From CAZPXH01 sp964591085 (GTDB taxonomy: Bacteria > Spirochaetota > Spirochaetia > DSM-27196 > CAZPXH01): a DNA stretch of 64,000 nt. Positions 47,779 through 57,223 of the stretch are shown here, piece after piece. Position 1 is the first letter of the stretch. Each line of letters starts with the position of its first letter. The position numbers and the translations under genes were made by a program. Where the stretch lies: assembly GCA_964591085.1 (NCBI GenBank), contig CAZPXH010000009.1, forward strand, positions 32,864 through 96,863, in the 5' to 3' direction. A model generated the notes under the pieces. That model ran no database searches. It saw only the letters and a list, made by a program, of their open reading frames with translations, and was not told the DNA's origin.

Positions 47779-49693
47779 TTCCCGGCGTGCACACTCCGTC
47801 CCGGCAGCTCTGCGGTGCTGGCGCCTGCGTTATCAGAACGGCGGGGTGAATTGCGAGCCGCCCTTCCAGTGGGACGTCCTTCGGGAGTCCCACGCTCGCC
47901 GCAATGCCGGTTCCGTGCAGCCACGCGATCAGGGCAAAATCATTGGCAAGGGCTCGCGGAACTGGCGCCCCCGGTGGCAGGGTGCCGGTCTGCCAGGCAA
48001 GGCGTGTTTCCAGCACTGCCACCAAGGACCGCTCCGAGGGGCTTGGCGAATCAAAGCCGGACGCAGGGACCTCCACAAAGTCAACTGAGCGCGCAGATAG
48101 CAGTTTGCCACCGGAGCGGAACCCGTTCACCACTTCACCAATTGCTAGAAGCCGAGGGAGCCAGATTGGGTTCAGTTCGGTGGCAAGCGATATTGCCAGG
48201 CCCAGTGCCGCCGCATCTGAGAGGAAGTTGCCCGAATCGGGCTGGCCGGCAAGCCGGCTGATCCCGCGTTCCGTCCAGGACTGGGAGCACAGGACCTCAA
48301 GGACGGACAGCGCATCCGCCGCTGCCTCAGGGTCTGTGGCTGCGCGGGCATAGCTCAGGAGCCCGCAGACGGCCAGTGCATTCCATTCCGTGATGAGCTT
48401 GTCGTCCCGCTCGGGTTGGGGAAGCGCTACCCTGACCTTACGGAGTTGCGCGCGCGCCGCCCTAAGTATCGCTTCCCGTTGCTCCACTGGCGTGCCTTCA
48501 GGGAAACGGGGCACCAGATGAAGTCGGCCCTCCACCCTGGGGAGGGACTCAGCGGCAAACGGTTCCGGGAGCTTGGTGCCGGAATCAACCAGGTAGGATC
48601 CGCCCTCCTGGCCGGCTGTTTCCGCATTGAGCCCGGAAGAGAACAGCACCGCTCCCGGAGCACGAAGACCAGCGTGCAGGAACTCGCGGACCTCGGTGGC
48701 AATCCCCAGCCAGGCTGCACGAGTGCCGCGGTCCCGTGACTGCACTCCCGCAAGGGAAAGCGCCCACAGCAGGCCCGCCTGGTCATAGAGCATTTTCTCA
48801 AAGTGGGGGACCCGCCATTCGCGGTCCACCGTGTAGCGGAAAAAGCCCCCAGCGGCGTAGTCCCGGAGCCCGCCGTAGCACATCTCGGCAAGGGTTGGTT
48901 CCACCCACTCCGGGGTTGCCTTCGCAGCGGGTACTGACGCCGCGGGAGCTTCCACAGAGGGTGCCGAGGCAAGTGACGATGGCTTCCGGTGCAGCGCAGC
49001 AATGAGCGCCGAGTGTGGAGGAAACTTCGCGCCGCGGCCGAAGCCACCGAAGCGGTCATCTACAGCCGACTGAAGCGCGCGATCATAGCGGTCTAGGATG
49101 GCTCGCTCCGCATCACCGAGTCCCCGGCTTCCAGTCTCCGCCCCGGCTGGCGCATGGGCCGACGCAGCCGGATCTGAAGATCCGTCATCCGAGGCAGCAG
49201 CGATCCCGTTGAGCGGCCCGTAGGTCTGCCCGCTCTCCTGCAGGTGCGCAAGAATCCGGCGGAGTATCTCCGGGAACGGGGGAACGGGACCACGCTGCTC
49301 CAGCCCCGCGTAAGTCATTGCAAAGACCGGTTCCGCGGCAGGGCTGAGAAAGGCGTTCAGCGGCCATCCCCCGCTTCCGGTGGTGGCCACCAGGAAATCC
49401 ATGAGCACCTTGTCTATGTCAGGGCGCTCCTCCCGGTCCACCTTGATACATACGAAGTGGCGGTTCAGGAGCTCCGCAACCTCTGCATCGCTGAAGGCTT
49501 CCCGCGCCATCACGTGGCACCAGTGGCAGGTGGAGTAGCCAACGCTGACCAGAATTGGTTGTTTTGTCCGTTCGGCGTGATCCAGCGCTGCGCTGCTCCA
49601 CTGCTGCCACCACACCGGGTTGCGCGCGTGCTGCTGGAGGTAGCGGGAGCCCGCCTTATCAAGATTGTTCCTGCCCCAGTCCATCTCAGGCAT
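47744..49693 (-). CDS. thioredoxin-domain protein of the YyaL/DUF255 family
   Basis: 649 residues. N-terminal thioredoxin fold with SVGYSTCHWCHVMAREAF (CHWCH) and a following helix; then an (alpha/alpha)6-type helical barrel (for example SLAGVQSRDRGTRAAWLGIA). This combination is the spermatogenesis-associated protein 20/YyaL family, often annotated as cellobiose epimerase-like; molecular role unresolved. Start ATG 49693 (49684 also possible). It begins inside the 3' end of the cryptochrome gene (8-base overlap), so they share a transcript. Confidence 0.88.
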   Translation of the reverse strand: MPEMDWGRNNLDKAGSRYLQQHARNPVWWQQWSSAALDHAERTKQPILVSVGYSTCHWCHVMAREAFSDAEVAELLNRHFVCIKVDREERPDIDKVLMDFLVATTGSGGWPLNAFLSPAAEPVFAMTYAGLEQRGPVPPFPEILRRILAHLQESGQTYGPLNGIAAASDDGSSDPAASAHAPAGAETGSRGLGDAERAILDRYDRALQSAVDDRFGGFGRGAKFPPHSALIAALHRKPSSLASAPSVEAPAASVPAAKATPEWVEPTLAEMCYGGLRDYAAGGFFRYTVDREWRVPHFEKMLYDQAGLLWALSLAGVQSRDRGTRAAWLGIATEVREFLHAGLRAPGAVLFSSGLNAETAGQEGGSYLVDSGTKLPEPFAAESLPRVEGRLHLVPRFPEGTPVEQREAILRAARAQLRKVRVALPQPERDDKLITEWNALAVCGLLSYARAATDPEAAADALSVLEVLCSQSWTERGISRLAGQPDSGNFLSDAAALGLAISLATELNPIWLPRLLAIGEVVNGFRSGGKLLSARSVDFVEVPASGFDSPSPSERSLVAVLETRLAWQTGTLPPGAPVPRALANDFALIAWLHGTGIAASVGLPKDVPLEGRLAIHPAVLITQAPAPQSCRDGVCTPGISPDLRHPEAT

Positions 49694-51146
49694 CTGCGGG
49701 AAGCGTTACCCGAAGCGCTGTTGGATCAACCGGGACTTGTCCCTGGTCTGCCCAGGCGAGCCGGTACTGCTTCCCGCTGTCGTACTTCTCTGCCTGACTC
49801 TGTGGATTGAAGTAGCGGTCCTCCCGTGGATCGGTGCCAACCCCGGCGTTGTAGGTCCAATTGCCGTAGTTGCTCGCGGGGTCATAGTCCACCAGCATCG
49901 CCTCAAACCACTCGGCACCAACTCTCCAATGCTGTCCGAGGTCCCGGGCGAGGTAGCTTGCGACGTTCTGTCTTCCACGATTGCTCATGTAGCCGCTTGC
50001 CAGAAGCTCGTGCATGTTGGCGTCAATGAAGGCTTCGCCGGTGCGTCCGCATATCCAGTCCCGAATCACCTTTGGCTGGACCTGCCACGGCGGCGCGACA
50101 GCCTTCAGTCCGCGACTGTGGAACAGCGCAGCTCCGTGGTTTCGCATGAGGTAGTAGAAGTAGTCCCTCCAAAGCAGCTCAAAGAAGAGCCAGTACGTAC
50201 TCTCGTTTGAGCCGTGCTCCCCCTCATGAGCCCGGACCTCGGCCATGATTCTGCGTGGCGAAAGCGAGCCCAGCGCGAGGAATGCACTGAACTTTGAGGA
50301 ATAGTCGGCGCCAAGCAGGCCGTTCCGCGTCCGCTTGTAGCGGCGCACAAGACGCCGTCGGTGGACGTAATTCTCCAGCCGCTCTCTGGCAGCGGTCTCG
50401 TCCCAGGCGTCCGGCATGGCACTCCGGGGATCTGCCGCTGCCGGGCGGAAGTAGGGGAGGAGTTGCTGCACGTTCTCTCCGGCCGCAGTAGCGAGGTCTT
50501 CCAGTTCCTGCTGCATCCAGGTTGCGATGGCATCCGCATCCTGGGTTTCGGGACTGCCGGCCGCCCTCCCGTGGTGCGTTGGCGTCGCTCCCTGCAGGCG
50601 CGCGGGAGCTGGGATTGGAACCCGCAGATTCAGGTGCTTCTCTGCCCGTTTCCTGAAGCTGGTAAAACTGCCCCGAACCTTCGCTGGATCAAAACCCAGG
50701 GATTCCGGCTCTATCAGTGGGGACTGCTCCACCGTGACCGTCTCCCACCGCTGTGGGAGTGCCGACATCACCGCCTTGAACTCTTCTGCCTCCTCCGGGA
50801 AGGGCAGAGCTTCCGTGATGAGCCTTCCACCCGCGAGTGTGGGGTCCAGCTCGGAAATGAGACTCGGGATCAGAACCGCAGGGTTGCCGGCAAGCAGCTC
50901 CAGTGAAGCACCCAACTGAGACAAACCGTCCGCAAACCCGCTAAGCGCGTGGGAAAGCGCGCGAATCCGGTGAGGACCGATCCTTGGCAGCCCGAACGAA
51001 CTGGTACGGGCGAAGCGAGGTGGAAGAATCCAGATGACCCGGACCGGAGCGCCGGTCTCGGATGCGAGCCGGAGCAGTTGGTTGTCATCCAGCCGGAGCG
51101 CGTGCCGGACCCAGACGATGATCCGTGACGTGTTTGGGGAACCCAT
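49686..51146 (-). CDS. cryptochrome DASH / photolyase-family protein
   Basis: 486 residues. N-terminal alpha/beta antenna domain (IIVWVRHALRLDDNQLLRLA), then the FAD-binding helical domain. Motifs GEAFIDANMHELLASGYMSN, RGRQNVASYLARDLGQHWRV and YDPASNYGNWTYNAG are the CRY-DASH fingerprint. Expected: blue-light FAD photochemistry and repair of single-stranded cyclobutane dimers. Near-leaderless start: TATGTT 8 nt before the ATG at 51146. It drives the YyaL-like gene. Divergent from the exported metalloprotease-like gene across 50 bases. Confidence 0.93.
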   Translation of the reverse strand: MGSPNTSRIIVWVRHALRLDDNQLLRLASETGAPVRVIWILPPRFARTSSFGLPRIGPHRIRALSHALSGFADGLSQLGASLELLAGNPAVLIPSLISELDPTLAGGRLITEALPFPEEAEEFKAVMSALPQRWETVTVEQSPLIEPESLGFDPAKVRGSFTSFRKRAEKHLNLRVPIPAPARLQGATPTHHGRAAGSPETQDADAIATWMQQELEDLATAAGENVQQLLPYFRPAAADPRSAMPDAWDETAARERLENYVHRRRLVRRYKRTRNGLLGADYSSKFSAFLALGSLSPRRIMAEVRAHEGEHGSNESTYWLFFELLWRDYFYYLMRNHGAALFHSRGLKAVAPPWQVQPKVIRDWICGRTGEAFIDANMHELLASGYMSNRGRQNVASYLARDLGQHWRVGAEWFEAMLVDYDPASNYGNWTYNAGVGTDPREDRYFNPQSQAEKYDSGKQYRLAWADQGQVPVDPTALRVTLPADA

Positions 51147-51154
51147 ACAGCATC

Positions 51155-51188
51155 AACATAGCTATGCTGACAGTCCACGGGCTATGCT
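51155..51188. promoter_or_regulatory. overlapping divergent promoters of cryptochrome and exported protease-like gene
   Basis: Minus-strand -10 TATGTT (complement of 51155-51160) is 8 nt from the cryptochrome ATG; plus-strand -10 TATGCT (51183-51188) is 8 nt from ATG 51197. Between them is a perfect palindrome CATAGCTATG (51157-51166). -35 elements are weak for both, which would fit activator control. Confidence 0.4.
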
Positions 51189-51196
51189 TTGACCCA

Positions 51197-54100
51197 ATGC
51201 CGACTTCACAAGCCAACTCCGGGTCTGCTGGTCACGTTCCTTCCAGCGGTGCCCGCGGTGGATCCGGCACGCTCGCTCGCGGCGCGGTACTTCTTATTCT
51301 CCTTGTGATAGTCACGGGTGCGGCCGCCGCGCAGCGCGGATGGCTTGAGCTGGAAACCAAGCACTTTCGGTTCATCTACCGCCCCGGCGACGGTTCCGCC
51401 GCGGTTGAGCAGTTGCTGCCGATGTCTGACGGAATCTACCTGCGGGTTCGGGACCGCTTTGGCTACGATGTGCCCCAAGCCACGGTGATCGTCTATGACG
51501 AGACGGACTTTGCAAACGGCTACTACTCCCTGGCTCCCCCGCAGCACATTGGCTTGTTCACCGTGGAGCCCTGGGTGCAGTTAGTGGGCTCGGACGGATC
51601 AAGTTGGCTTGAGATGCTGCTTGTCCATGAACTCACACACTACTTCCAGTACAACACTCCGGCAGGACTGGCCTACCTTGCCGGCCGGGTGTTCGGACCC
51701 GCGCTTGGTCCCTTTCACCACCTCCTCGCGGCGGTCTGGACGGTGGAGGGCAACGCCGTCAACAACGAAAGTGATCTGACCGACGGAGGGCGCTTGCAGG
51801 ATCCATGGTTTCTGGCTCAGTACCGGGCGCAGCTCTATGCCGACGCTGTTCCCGGGCTCTTCCAGCTTGGGTATGACAGCCACCTCCCTCCACGGGGACG
51901 CTACTACCTCGGTGGGGCGGTCTTCTTCGATTACCTGCTACGGGAGTATGGCGCACAGGTGCTCTCCGACTTCCATTTCCGGTTTGCCCGCTTTCCACTC
52001 GGCGGTGTCTGGTTCCCGCTCCGTGCGGCGCTGGGCGACCCGGTCCGGGAGGCGTACAGCGATATGCTTGCCGCAGACACTCTGCGCTTCGGGCTGGACC
52101 CGGTGGTGGAGCGCGCCCAACGCCTGACGCCCACCCGCAGCGGCACCTGGTCTCGGCCGCGCAGCACCGGCAACGGTATCTACGTTTACCGAAGAAGCGT
52201 GGACCGTGCACCCGGAATTGTCCGTCTGGATCCGGCTACGGGCGAAGCGGAGCCCGTCTGGTCCTTGGTGCTGACGCACGCTGAGGCATGGTCCGTGAGC
52301 GCGGATGGCACACGGATTGTCGCGGGTGCTGCCACGCTTGAAGGAAGCGGTGCAGGCCTGGATTCCGGTGAGCGCGCCGCAATTGTGTTGTGGGACGACC
52401 GGACGGGAGACGTGCGCACGCTGATTGCAGACGATGTCTGGTCTCCAGCCATCAGCCCGAATGGGCAGACAGTGGTTGCCGTGATGCGCCGGCCGGGAAA
52501 TCAACAGGCCCTGATCCAGGTGCCAGCCGATGGCGGCCCTGAGCCGGAGATCATCGGGATGTCTCCCGGAATGACCTTCTTTGATCCCGTCTTCACGCAG
52601 GACGGGCAATCCGTTCTTGTGACCACCAACCAGGATGGTGTGCAGACGATCCGTCGCTTTACCGTTGGCATCGGTTCGGCGGCGGCTCCGTCAACACCAT
52701 CTGCGGGAGAGGTGTTAGTCGCGGGAGGAAGCCTCCCGGACGGAACGGTGCTATCCGGTCTCGCGCGGCCACACCTTGGTCCTGCAGGGGAAGTCCGGTT
52801 CGTGGCGGCAGCGGGGCCCGCTGGATCAGCGCTCAACACCCCGCTTTCAGTCTGGGAACTGGATCCTGGCACCCGCACGGCGAGTCTTGTTGCCTGGGAT
52901 CCCGTTGCCGCGGTCTCACGGACCGATGTGGATGGGGTCACGCTGGTTCAGACAATGAGCGAGCTTGGCACCGAGCTCCGGGTGCAGCGGCGCGTGCCGG
53001 CCGTAACGTCCGCCGTGCCGAGGTCACTGGTTCTCAGCACGGACCCAAGCAACCAGGAAGCCTGGCCCGCGTCTCCCCCAGAACCCGCCACTGCAGACCC
53101 CGGAGCGTCCAGCAGCGGCCCCGTTCCGAAAGACGCGCGACCCTACCGGCCCCTTCCCCGGCCCAGGCTCTGGCTTCCGGATGGGGGAAGCTCTGCGGCA
53201 GCACTCGCTTCCGGGCTTCATCCGCTGCAGTCCCTTGGTGCCGGCGTGTTTGTACTGGGTGCAGACGAGTTTGGACTGACGAGTTGGCAGGCATCCGGAG
53301 TCTACTATCCCGGCATCGCGCAGCCCGCCTTGAGTCTGTCGCTGGACTTCCTTCCGCCGGGTTGGTCGTTCTCGCTTGCAAGCGTGGGGGACTACGTGCC
53401 GGTGCAGGGCGGTTTCGCCTGGATCAGCGAACACAGCACGCGAGTGGGCGTGGACCTGCTCCGGCGGGCAGACCACCGACAAAGCCGGGTAATCGGCGCA
53501 AACCTCGGGCTTAGTCTTGCCCGGGAGCGCAGATCAGACACCGGGTTCACATTTGCCGAGGTCGGCACCGTTGGACCGGGACCATGGTCCCTTCTGCCGT
53601 CACTGGGCATTGGCGGGGTCAGGACCTCACCCGCTCCCCGGGTTGCCGCCTCAGGGCACTTGGACCGAAGCGCCTCCCTCACAGTTTCGCTTTCTGATTT
53701 GCTGGCGGGCGGAGGGCTGGGTCCGGGAGTAGTGGATGGTGCCGCGCGACTGGACCTTGCTCCCGGAGCAGGGCGCCACACCGTTCGCCTTGCCGCCTCG
53801 GCCGACTACGGCTTTGGGGGCCTGCTTGTTGCAGGCAGTGGCTTCCGCGGGTTCGGGTCTGCTGTTCCCCTGGGACCGGCACTCCTGAGCCCGGGGCAGT
53901 TCGGCCTGAGCCTGGACTGGATCCTGCCGGCCTGGTTGGTCGATATCCCGGTTGCGCCGAGCACCGGAATCACCGCCTTCAGTGCCGGTGCGTTTGTGGA
54001 GGCAAGGGGTGGCTTTGGTAGCGCCGGGCTTCAGCTGGAGCCCGACATGGTAGTTGGACTGGAGCTGGGGTCCGTCATCACAAGCATCCTCCAACTCCCG

Positions 54101-54274
54101 TTGTCCGGCGGAGTTTCCGTCCTCATCCGGCCGTCAGCGCCTGAGCCGCTGCAGGCGTTCACCGTCTACTTTGGAACCGGGAACACCGGCCTCATTCTGG
54201 AGACCGGCGCCCGGGGCTCGACAATCTCCACGCCGGCCGGGCGGCTGGCGAGGCGATTGTTCAGGCGTGACTGA
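51197..54274 (+). CDS. large exported metalloprotease-like protein with a beta-rich C-terminus
   Basis: 1,025 residues from ATG 51197. Signal/anchor about 32-50 (GAVLLILLVIVTGAAAAQ). The HExxH zinc motif LLVHELTHYFQYN with the downstream helix (NAVNNESDLTDGG, a possible third ligand Glu) resembles the peptidase MA-like family. A WD/TolB-like strand region follows (about 330-650), and the C-terminal 350 residues are strands ending RRD. Probably a surface or periplasmic protease linked to the outer membrane; activity is predicted from the motif only. The stop is 8 bases before the convergent aldo/keto reductase gene. Confidence 0.78.
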   Translation: MPTSQANSGSAGHVPSSGARGGSGTLARGAVLLILLVIVTGAAAAQRGWLELETKHFRFIYRPGDGSAAVEQLLPMSDGIYLRVRDRFGYDVPQATVIVYDETDFANGYYSLAPPQHIGLFTVEPWVQLVGSDGSSWLEMLLVHELTHYFQYNTPAGLAYLAGRVFGPALGPFHHLLAAVWTVEGNAVNNESDLTDGGRLQDPWFLAQYRAQLYADAVPGLFQLGYDSHLPPRGRYYLGGAVFFDYLLREYGAQVLSDFHFRFARFPLGGVWFPLRAALGDPVREAYSDMLAADTLRFGLDPVVERAQRLTPTRSGTWSRPRSTGNGIYVYRRSVDRAPGIVRLDPATGEAEPVWSLVLTHAEAWSVSADGTRIVAGAATLEGSGAGLDSGERAAIVLWDDRTGDVRTLIADDVWSPAISPNGQTVVAVMRRPGNQQALIQVPADGGPEPEIIGMSPGMTFFDPVFTQDGQSVLVTTNQDGVQTIRRFTVGIGSAAAPSTPSAGEVLVAGGSLPDGTVLSGLARPHLGPAGEVRFVAAAGPAGSALNTPLSVWELDPGTRTASLVAWDPVAAVSRTDVDGVTLVQTMSELGTELRVQRRVPAVTSAVPRSLVLSTDPSNQEAWPASPPEPATADPGASSSGPVPKDARPYRPLPRPRLWLPDGGSSAAALASGLHPLQSLGAGVFVLGADEFGLTSWQASGVYYPGIAQPALSLSLDFLPPGWSFSLASVGDYVPVQGGFAWISEHSTRVGVDLLRRADHRQSRVIGANLGLSLARERRSDTGFTFAEVGTVGPGPWSLLPSLGIGGVRTSPAPRVAASGHLDRSASLTVSLSDLLAGGGLGPGVVDGAARLDLAPGAGRHTVRLAASADYGFGGLLVAGSGFRGFGSAVPLGPALLSPGQFGLSLDWILPAWLVDIPVAPSTGITAFSAGAFVEARGGFGSAGLQLEPDMVVGLELGSVITSILQLPLSGGVSVLIRPSAPEPLQAFTVYFGTGNTGLILETGARGSTISTPAGRLARRLFRRD

Positions 54275-54282
54275 GCGGACGC

Positions 54283-55275
54283 TCAGCCCCGCCAGTTCCG
54301 TGGCGCTTCCGGACGGGTGCCAAAGATCTCATCAATCCGGTCCATCACGTCCGGGGTGAGCTTGGGCAGAATGTCCAGGGACTTCATGTTCTCTTCCACC
54401 TGTTCAGGCCGGGAGGCCCCGGTGATTGCCGTTGAGACGTTGGGGTTTTTCAGAGTCCACGCAAGAGCGAGCTGAGCGAGGGTCGCGCCAAGGTCTCCGG
54501 CAAGCGGCCGAAGCTTCTCCACGGTCTCAATCCGATATCTGCCATCCTCGGTTTCGTAGCGCTTCTTCAGCCACTCATAGCCCGGAAGTGCAAGGCGGCC
54601 ATCCTTGATGCCCTCACCGTACTTCCCGCTCAGCACCCCGGAGGCGAGCGGACTCCAGATGGTTGTCCCCAGTCCGCAGTCCCGATAGAGCGGCGCGTAC
54701 TCCACCTCCACGCGCTCCCGGTGGAAGAGGTTGTACTCCGGCTGCTCCATCTGCGGTGGGTGCAGGCCCAGCCGGTACGCAATCTCCCAGGCCTGGCGGA
54801 TCTGTTCCGCGCTCCACTCACTGGTGCCCCAGTAGAGGGCCCAACCCCGGTCAATAACGTGGCTCATGGCGCGCACCGTCTCTTCAATCGGGGTCTCGGT
54901 ATCCGGGCGGTGACAGAAGACCAGGTCCACGTACTCAAGTTCCATCCGCTCCAGTGCGCCGCGAGTCCCTTCAATCACGTGCTTTCTGGACAGTCCGCGA
55001 TCGTTCGGACCGCTTCCTCCCCAGAAGATCTTGGTTGAGACCACGTAATCCTTCCGGGAAAGACCGAGTTTCCGGATGGCCTTTCCCATCACCACTTCCG
55101 ACTGCCCGGACTCATAGGCCTCCGCGTTGTCAAAGAAGTTCACGCCGTGATCAAGGCTCGTCTTCATTGCCGCAGCGGCGGCATCCACGTCCAGTTGCTT
55201 GCTGAAGGTAACCCAGCTCCCAAATGAGAGCGCCGAGACCTTCAGTCCCGCTGACCCGAGTCTTCTGTATTCCAT
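54283..55275 (-). CDS. aldo/keto reductase
   Basis: 330 residues. AKR tetrad: Asp and Tyr in [14 protein letters not shown], Lys in VVSTKIF and His in VFCHRPDT. C-terminal NADPH motif [16 protein letters not shown]. Similar to YghZ/K+-channel beta-subunit-like reductases. NADPH-dependent reduction of aldehydes or ketones in the cytoplasm; substrate unknown. AGGAG precedes the ATG. Confidence 0.93.
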   Translation of the reverse strand: MEYRRLGSAGLKVSALSFGSWVTFSKQLDVDAAAAAMKTSLDHGVNFFDNAEAYESGQSEVVMGKAIRKLGLSRKDYVVSTKIFWGGSGPNDRGLSRKHVIEGTRGALERMELEYVDLVFCHRPDTETPIEETVRAMSHVIDRGWALYWGTSEWSAEQIRQAWEIAYRLGLHPPQMEQPEYNLFHRERVEVEYAPLYRDCGLGTTIWSPLASGVLSGKYGEGIKDGRLALPGYEWLKKRYETEDGRYRIETVEKLRPLAGDLGATLAQLALAWTLKNPNVSTAITGASRPEQVEENMKSLDILPKLTPDVMDRIDEIFGTRPEAPRNWRG

Positions 55276-55308
55276 GTGTTGTCTCCTGCTATTCTCAAAC
55301 TACGCACG

Positions 55309-57162
55309 CTACCCCATGGTGGCTACCCCCACGGTCTGCTCGGGCAAACGGAAGCTGGACAGAAGGCCCCGGAGCTCACCTGCGGATTCCCGAAGGCCCC
55401 TGCTGGCGCGCTCCACCTCGGCAGCGCTTTCCCTGAGGTCCACCGTACCCGCGTTCAGGGCCTGGAGGACAACGCTGCTGTTTCTGGAAGACTCCCGGAT
55501 CTCCTGCATGCTGCGGTTGATCGATTCCACGCCGCTGCTGATTTCGGCGGTCGCTCCGGTGACCTCGGTGTTGCTTGCCTGCAGCGCGTTCATGTTGCTT
55601 CCGACCTGTTCGGCGGCGGTCCGGTTCTCCCGGGCCGCGTTGCTGAGTTCGGCAAAGGCTGCCATTACCTGCTGCTCTTCGCTGCGAATGCTGGCAAAGG
55701 AGGATTCAACGGTAGCCATTGACTCTTCTGTCTTTTGGATATGGGAGATTATGTCCTTGAGGAAGGCGGAAGTCCCCTTTGCACTGTCTCCCGCAGTTTC
55801 AGCGAGGTTGCGAATCTCTCCGGCAACCACCGCAAATCCCTGGCCGGCTCCACCTGCGTGAGCCGCCTCAATTGCTGCGTTCATGGCAAGCAGGTTGGTC
55901 TTCGCGGCGACGGAGGAAATCATGGTGTTCAGGTCCCGGAGCTTGTCTACACGGCCGGAGACCTCCCGGAGACTCTCCCCTGCGGAACTCAGGGTGTCGG
56001 CGCTCTCCTTCGTCCTGGCGCTCAGGCTCCGCGCCGCCTCGTTCCGCTGAGCCGTAGTCTCATCCATGCTCCGCATGGACGCGGCCATCTCCTCTGCTGC
56101 GGCCGCCGTCTCATTGACAGCACGCTGCTGCTGCTCTATGCGGCCGGACAATGCCTCCAGCGTGCGGTTGATCTGCTCTGAGGCGCTCGCCGTTTCCTCT
56201 ACCCGTGTGTTCAGGGTGGTCATCAGCTCCAAGATCCCGCGAATCTCGTCAGCGTGGCGCTCAGAGAGCTTGCGCTGCGCATCCGTCTGCTCGTCCATGG
56301 TGGCCCCGAAGGCCTCCGTCTGCTCCGCGCCATCCCGCGCCGCAGCAATGGCGTCAGCCACCCGTGCGGCAAAGCGATTGATCCTCCGCAGGAGGGCAGC
56401 GAGTTCATCCGCACCGCGCGCCTCAAGCGTCTGCGTGAGATCCCGATCTGACAAGGAATCCACTCTCGGGGCGGCGGCCACGACGGGATCAGCGAATATC
56501 TGTCGGAGAAAGCTGACCATCAAGAACGTAAGCACAAGGAAGGGGATACCGATGAGGCTGAAGCGGAAGTATGCCGCCGAGACGCTGAGTCCGGCCTTTG
56601 CGCCGTACAAGGCCACCGCGCCCGAGCCGAAGAGGAAGGCCACTACGGTCAGGCTGATGGACATCAGGAACTTGGTGCGCATCCCCAGGGCGCGGCAGGT
56701 CTCCTCATCTTCCGCGTGCAGTCTGGCACCATCCTCCAGGTCCGCAATGGTTCCAAACACCAGCAGGAGCGAAAAGTAGAGCCCCACGGCAAAGGAATAG
56801 GCCAGGACCAGGAGCATTGCTTCCGCGTCAGCAAGAATTCCCGATGCCGCTCGCTCAACCCAGGCCGCCATAATATTGTGCGCAACCCCCCAGGTGAGAA
56901 TGACCGGCGTCCAAGCCCGCAGTCCCCAGCCCTCCGGACCCCGCTTTCGTATGGAGCGGAGCATGAGAACGATGAGCACAATGCCCAGCACAGAGCTGCC
57001 AAGCGTGGTAACGGCAAACAGCGGTGTGAAATACCGTGGTAGCACTGCGGGGTCCACCAGATTGGTAAGCAAGTCAATAACAATACCGGATAGCGGCCCG
57101 CCAATCGCCACCATGGCAAACAGGATGGCAAAGCGTCTTCGGGGGATTATTCGAGTGTTCAC
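55309..57162 (-). CDS. methyl-accepting chemotaxis protein with six membrane helices
   Basis: 617 residues from GTG 57162. Six hydrophobic helices in the first 230 residues instead of the usual two plus a periplasmic sensor (for example AWTPVILTWGVAHNIMAAW; FLMSISLTVVAFLFGSGAVA). A HAMP-like linker (DLTQTLEARGADELAALLRR) and the signalling hairpin follow, with the conserved tip LLAMNAAIEAAHAGGAGQGF and VVAGEIRNLAE. It controls CheA in the cytoplasm; the sensor part may respond to membrane state or redox. TATTGT lies 6 nt before the GTG, no ribosome site: near-leaderless. The C-terminus TVGVATMG lacks a CheR-tethering pentapeptide. Confidence 0.92.
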   Translation of the reverse strand: MNTRIIPRRRFAILFAMVAIGGPLSGIVIDLLTNLVDPAVLPRYFTPLFAVTTLGSSVLGIVLIVLMLRSIRKRGPEGWGLRAWTPVILTWGVAHNIMAAWVERAASGILADAEAMLLVLAYSFAVGLYFSLLLVFGTIADLEDGARLHAEDEETCRALGMRTKFLMSISLTVVAFLFGSGAVALYGAKAGLSVSAAYFRFSLIGIPFLVLTFLMVSFLRQIFADPVVAAAPRVDSLSDRDLTQTLEARGADELAALLRRINRFAARVADAIAAARDGAEQTEAFGATMDEQTDAQRKLSERHADEIRGILELMTTLNTRVEETASASEQINRTLEALSGRIEQQQRAVNETAAAAEEMAASMRSMDETTAQRNEAARSLSARTKESADTLSSAGESLREVSGRVDKLRDLNTMISSVAAKTNLLAMNAAIEAAHAGGAGQGFAVVAGEIRNLAETAGDSAKGTSAFLKDIISHIQKTEESMATVESSFASIRSEEQQVMAAFAELSNAARENRTAAEQVGSNMNALQASNTEVTGATAEISSGVESINRSMQEIRESSRNSSVVLQALNAGTVDLRESAAEVERASRGLRESAGELRGLLSSFRLPEQTVGVATMG

Positions 57163-57168
57163 TCCGCC

Positions 57169-57216
57169 ACAATAGAACCCGATGCCCCTGTCGGCTAGCC
57201 CCGGATCCGCTACACT
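57169..57216. promoter_or_regulatory. divergent near-leaderless promoters of chemoreceptor and lipase-like lipoprotein
   Basis: Minus-strand TATTGT (complement of 57169-57174) is 6 nt before GTG 57162; plus-strand TACACT (57211-57216) is 7 nt before ATG 57224. -35 elements are weak. Confidence 0.4.
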
Positions 57217-57223
57217 ATTACCC

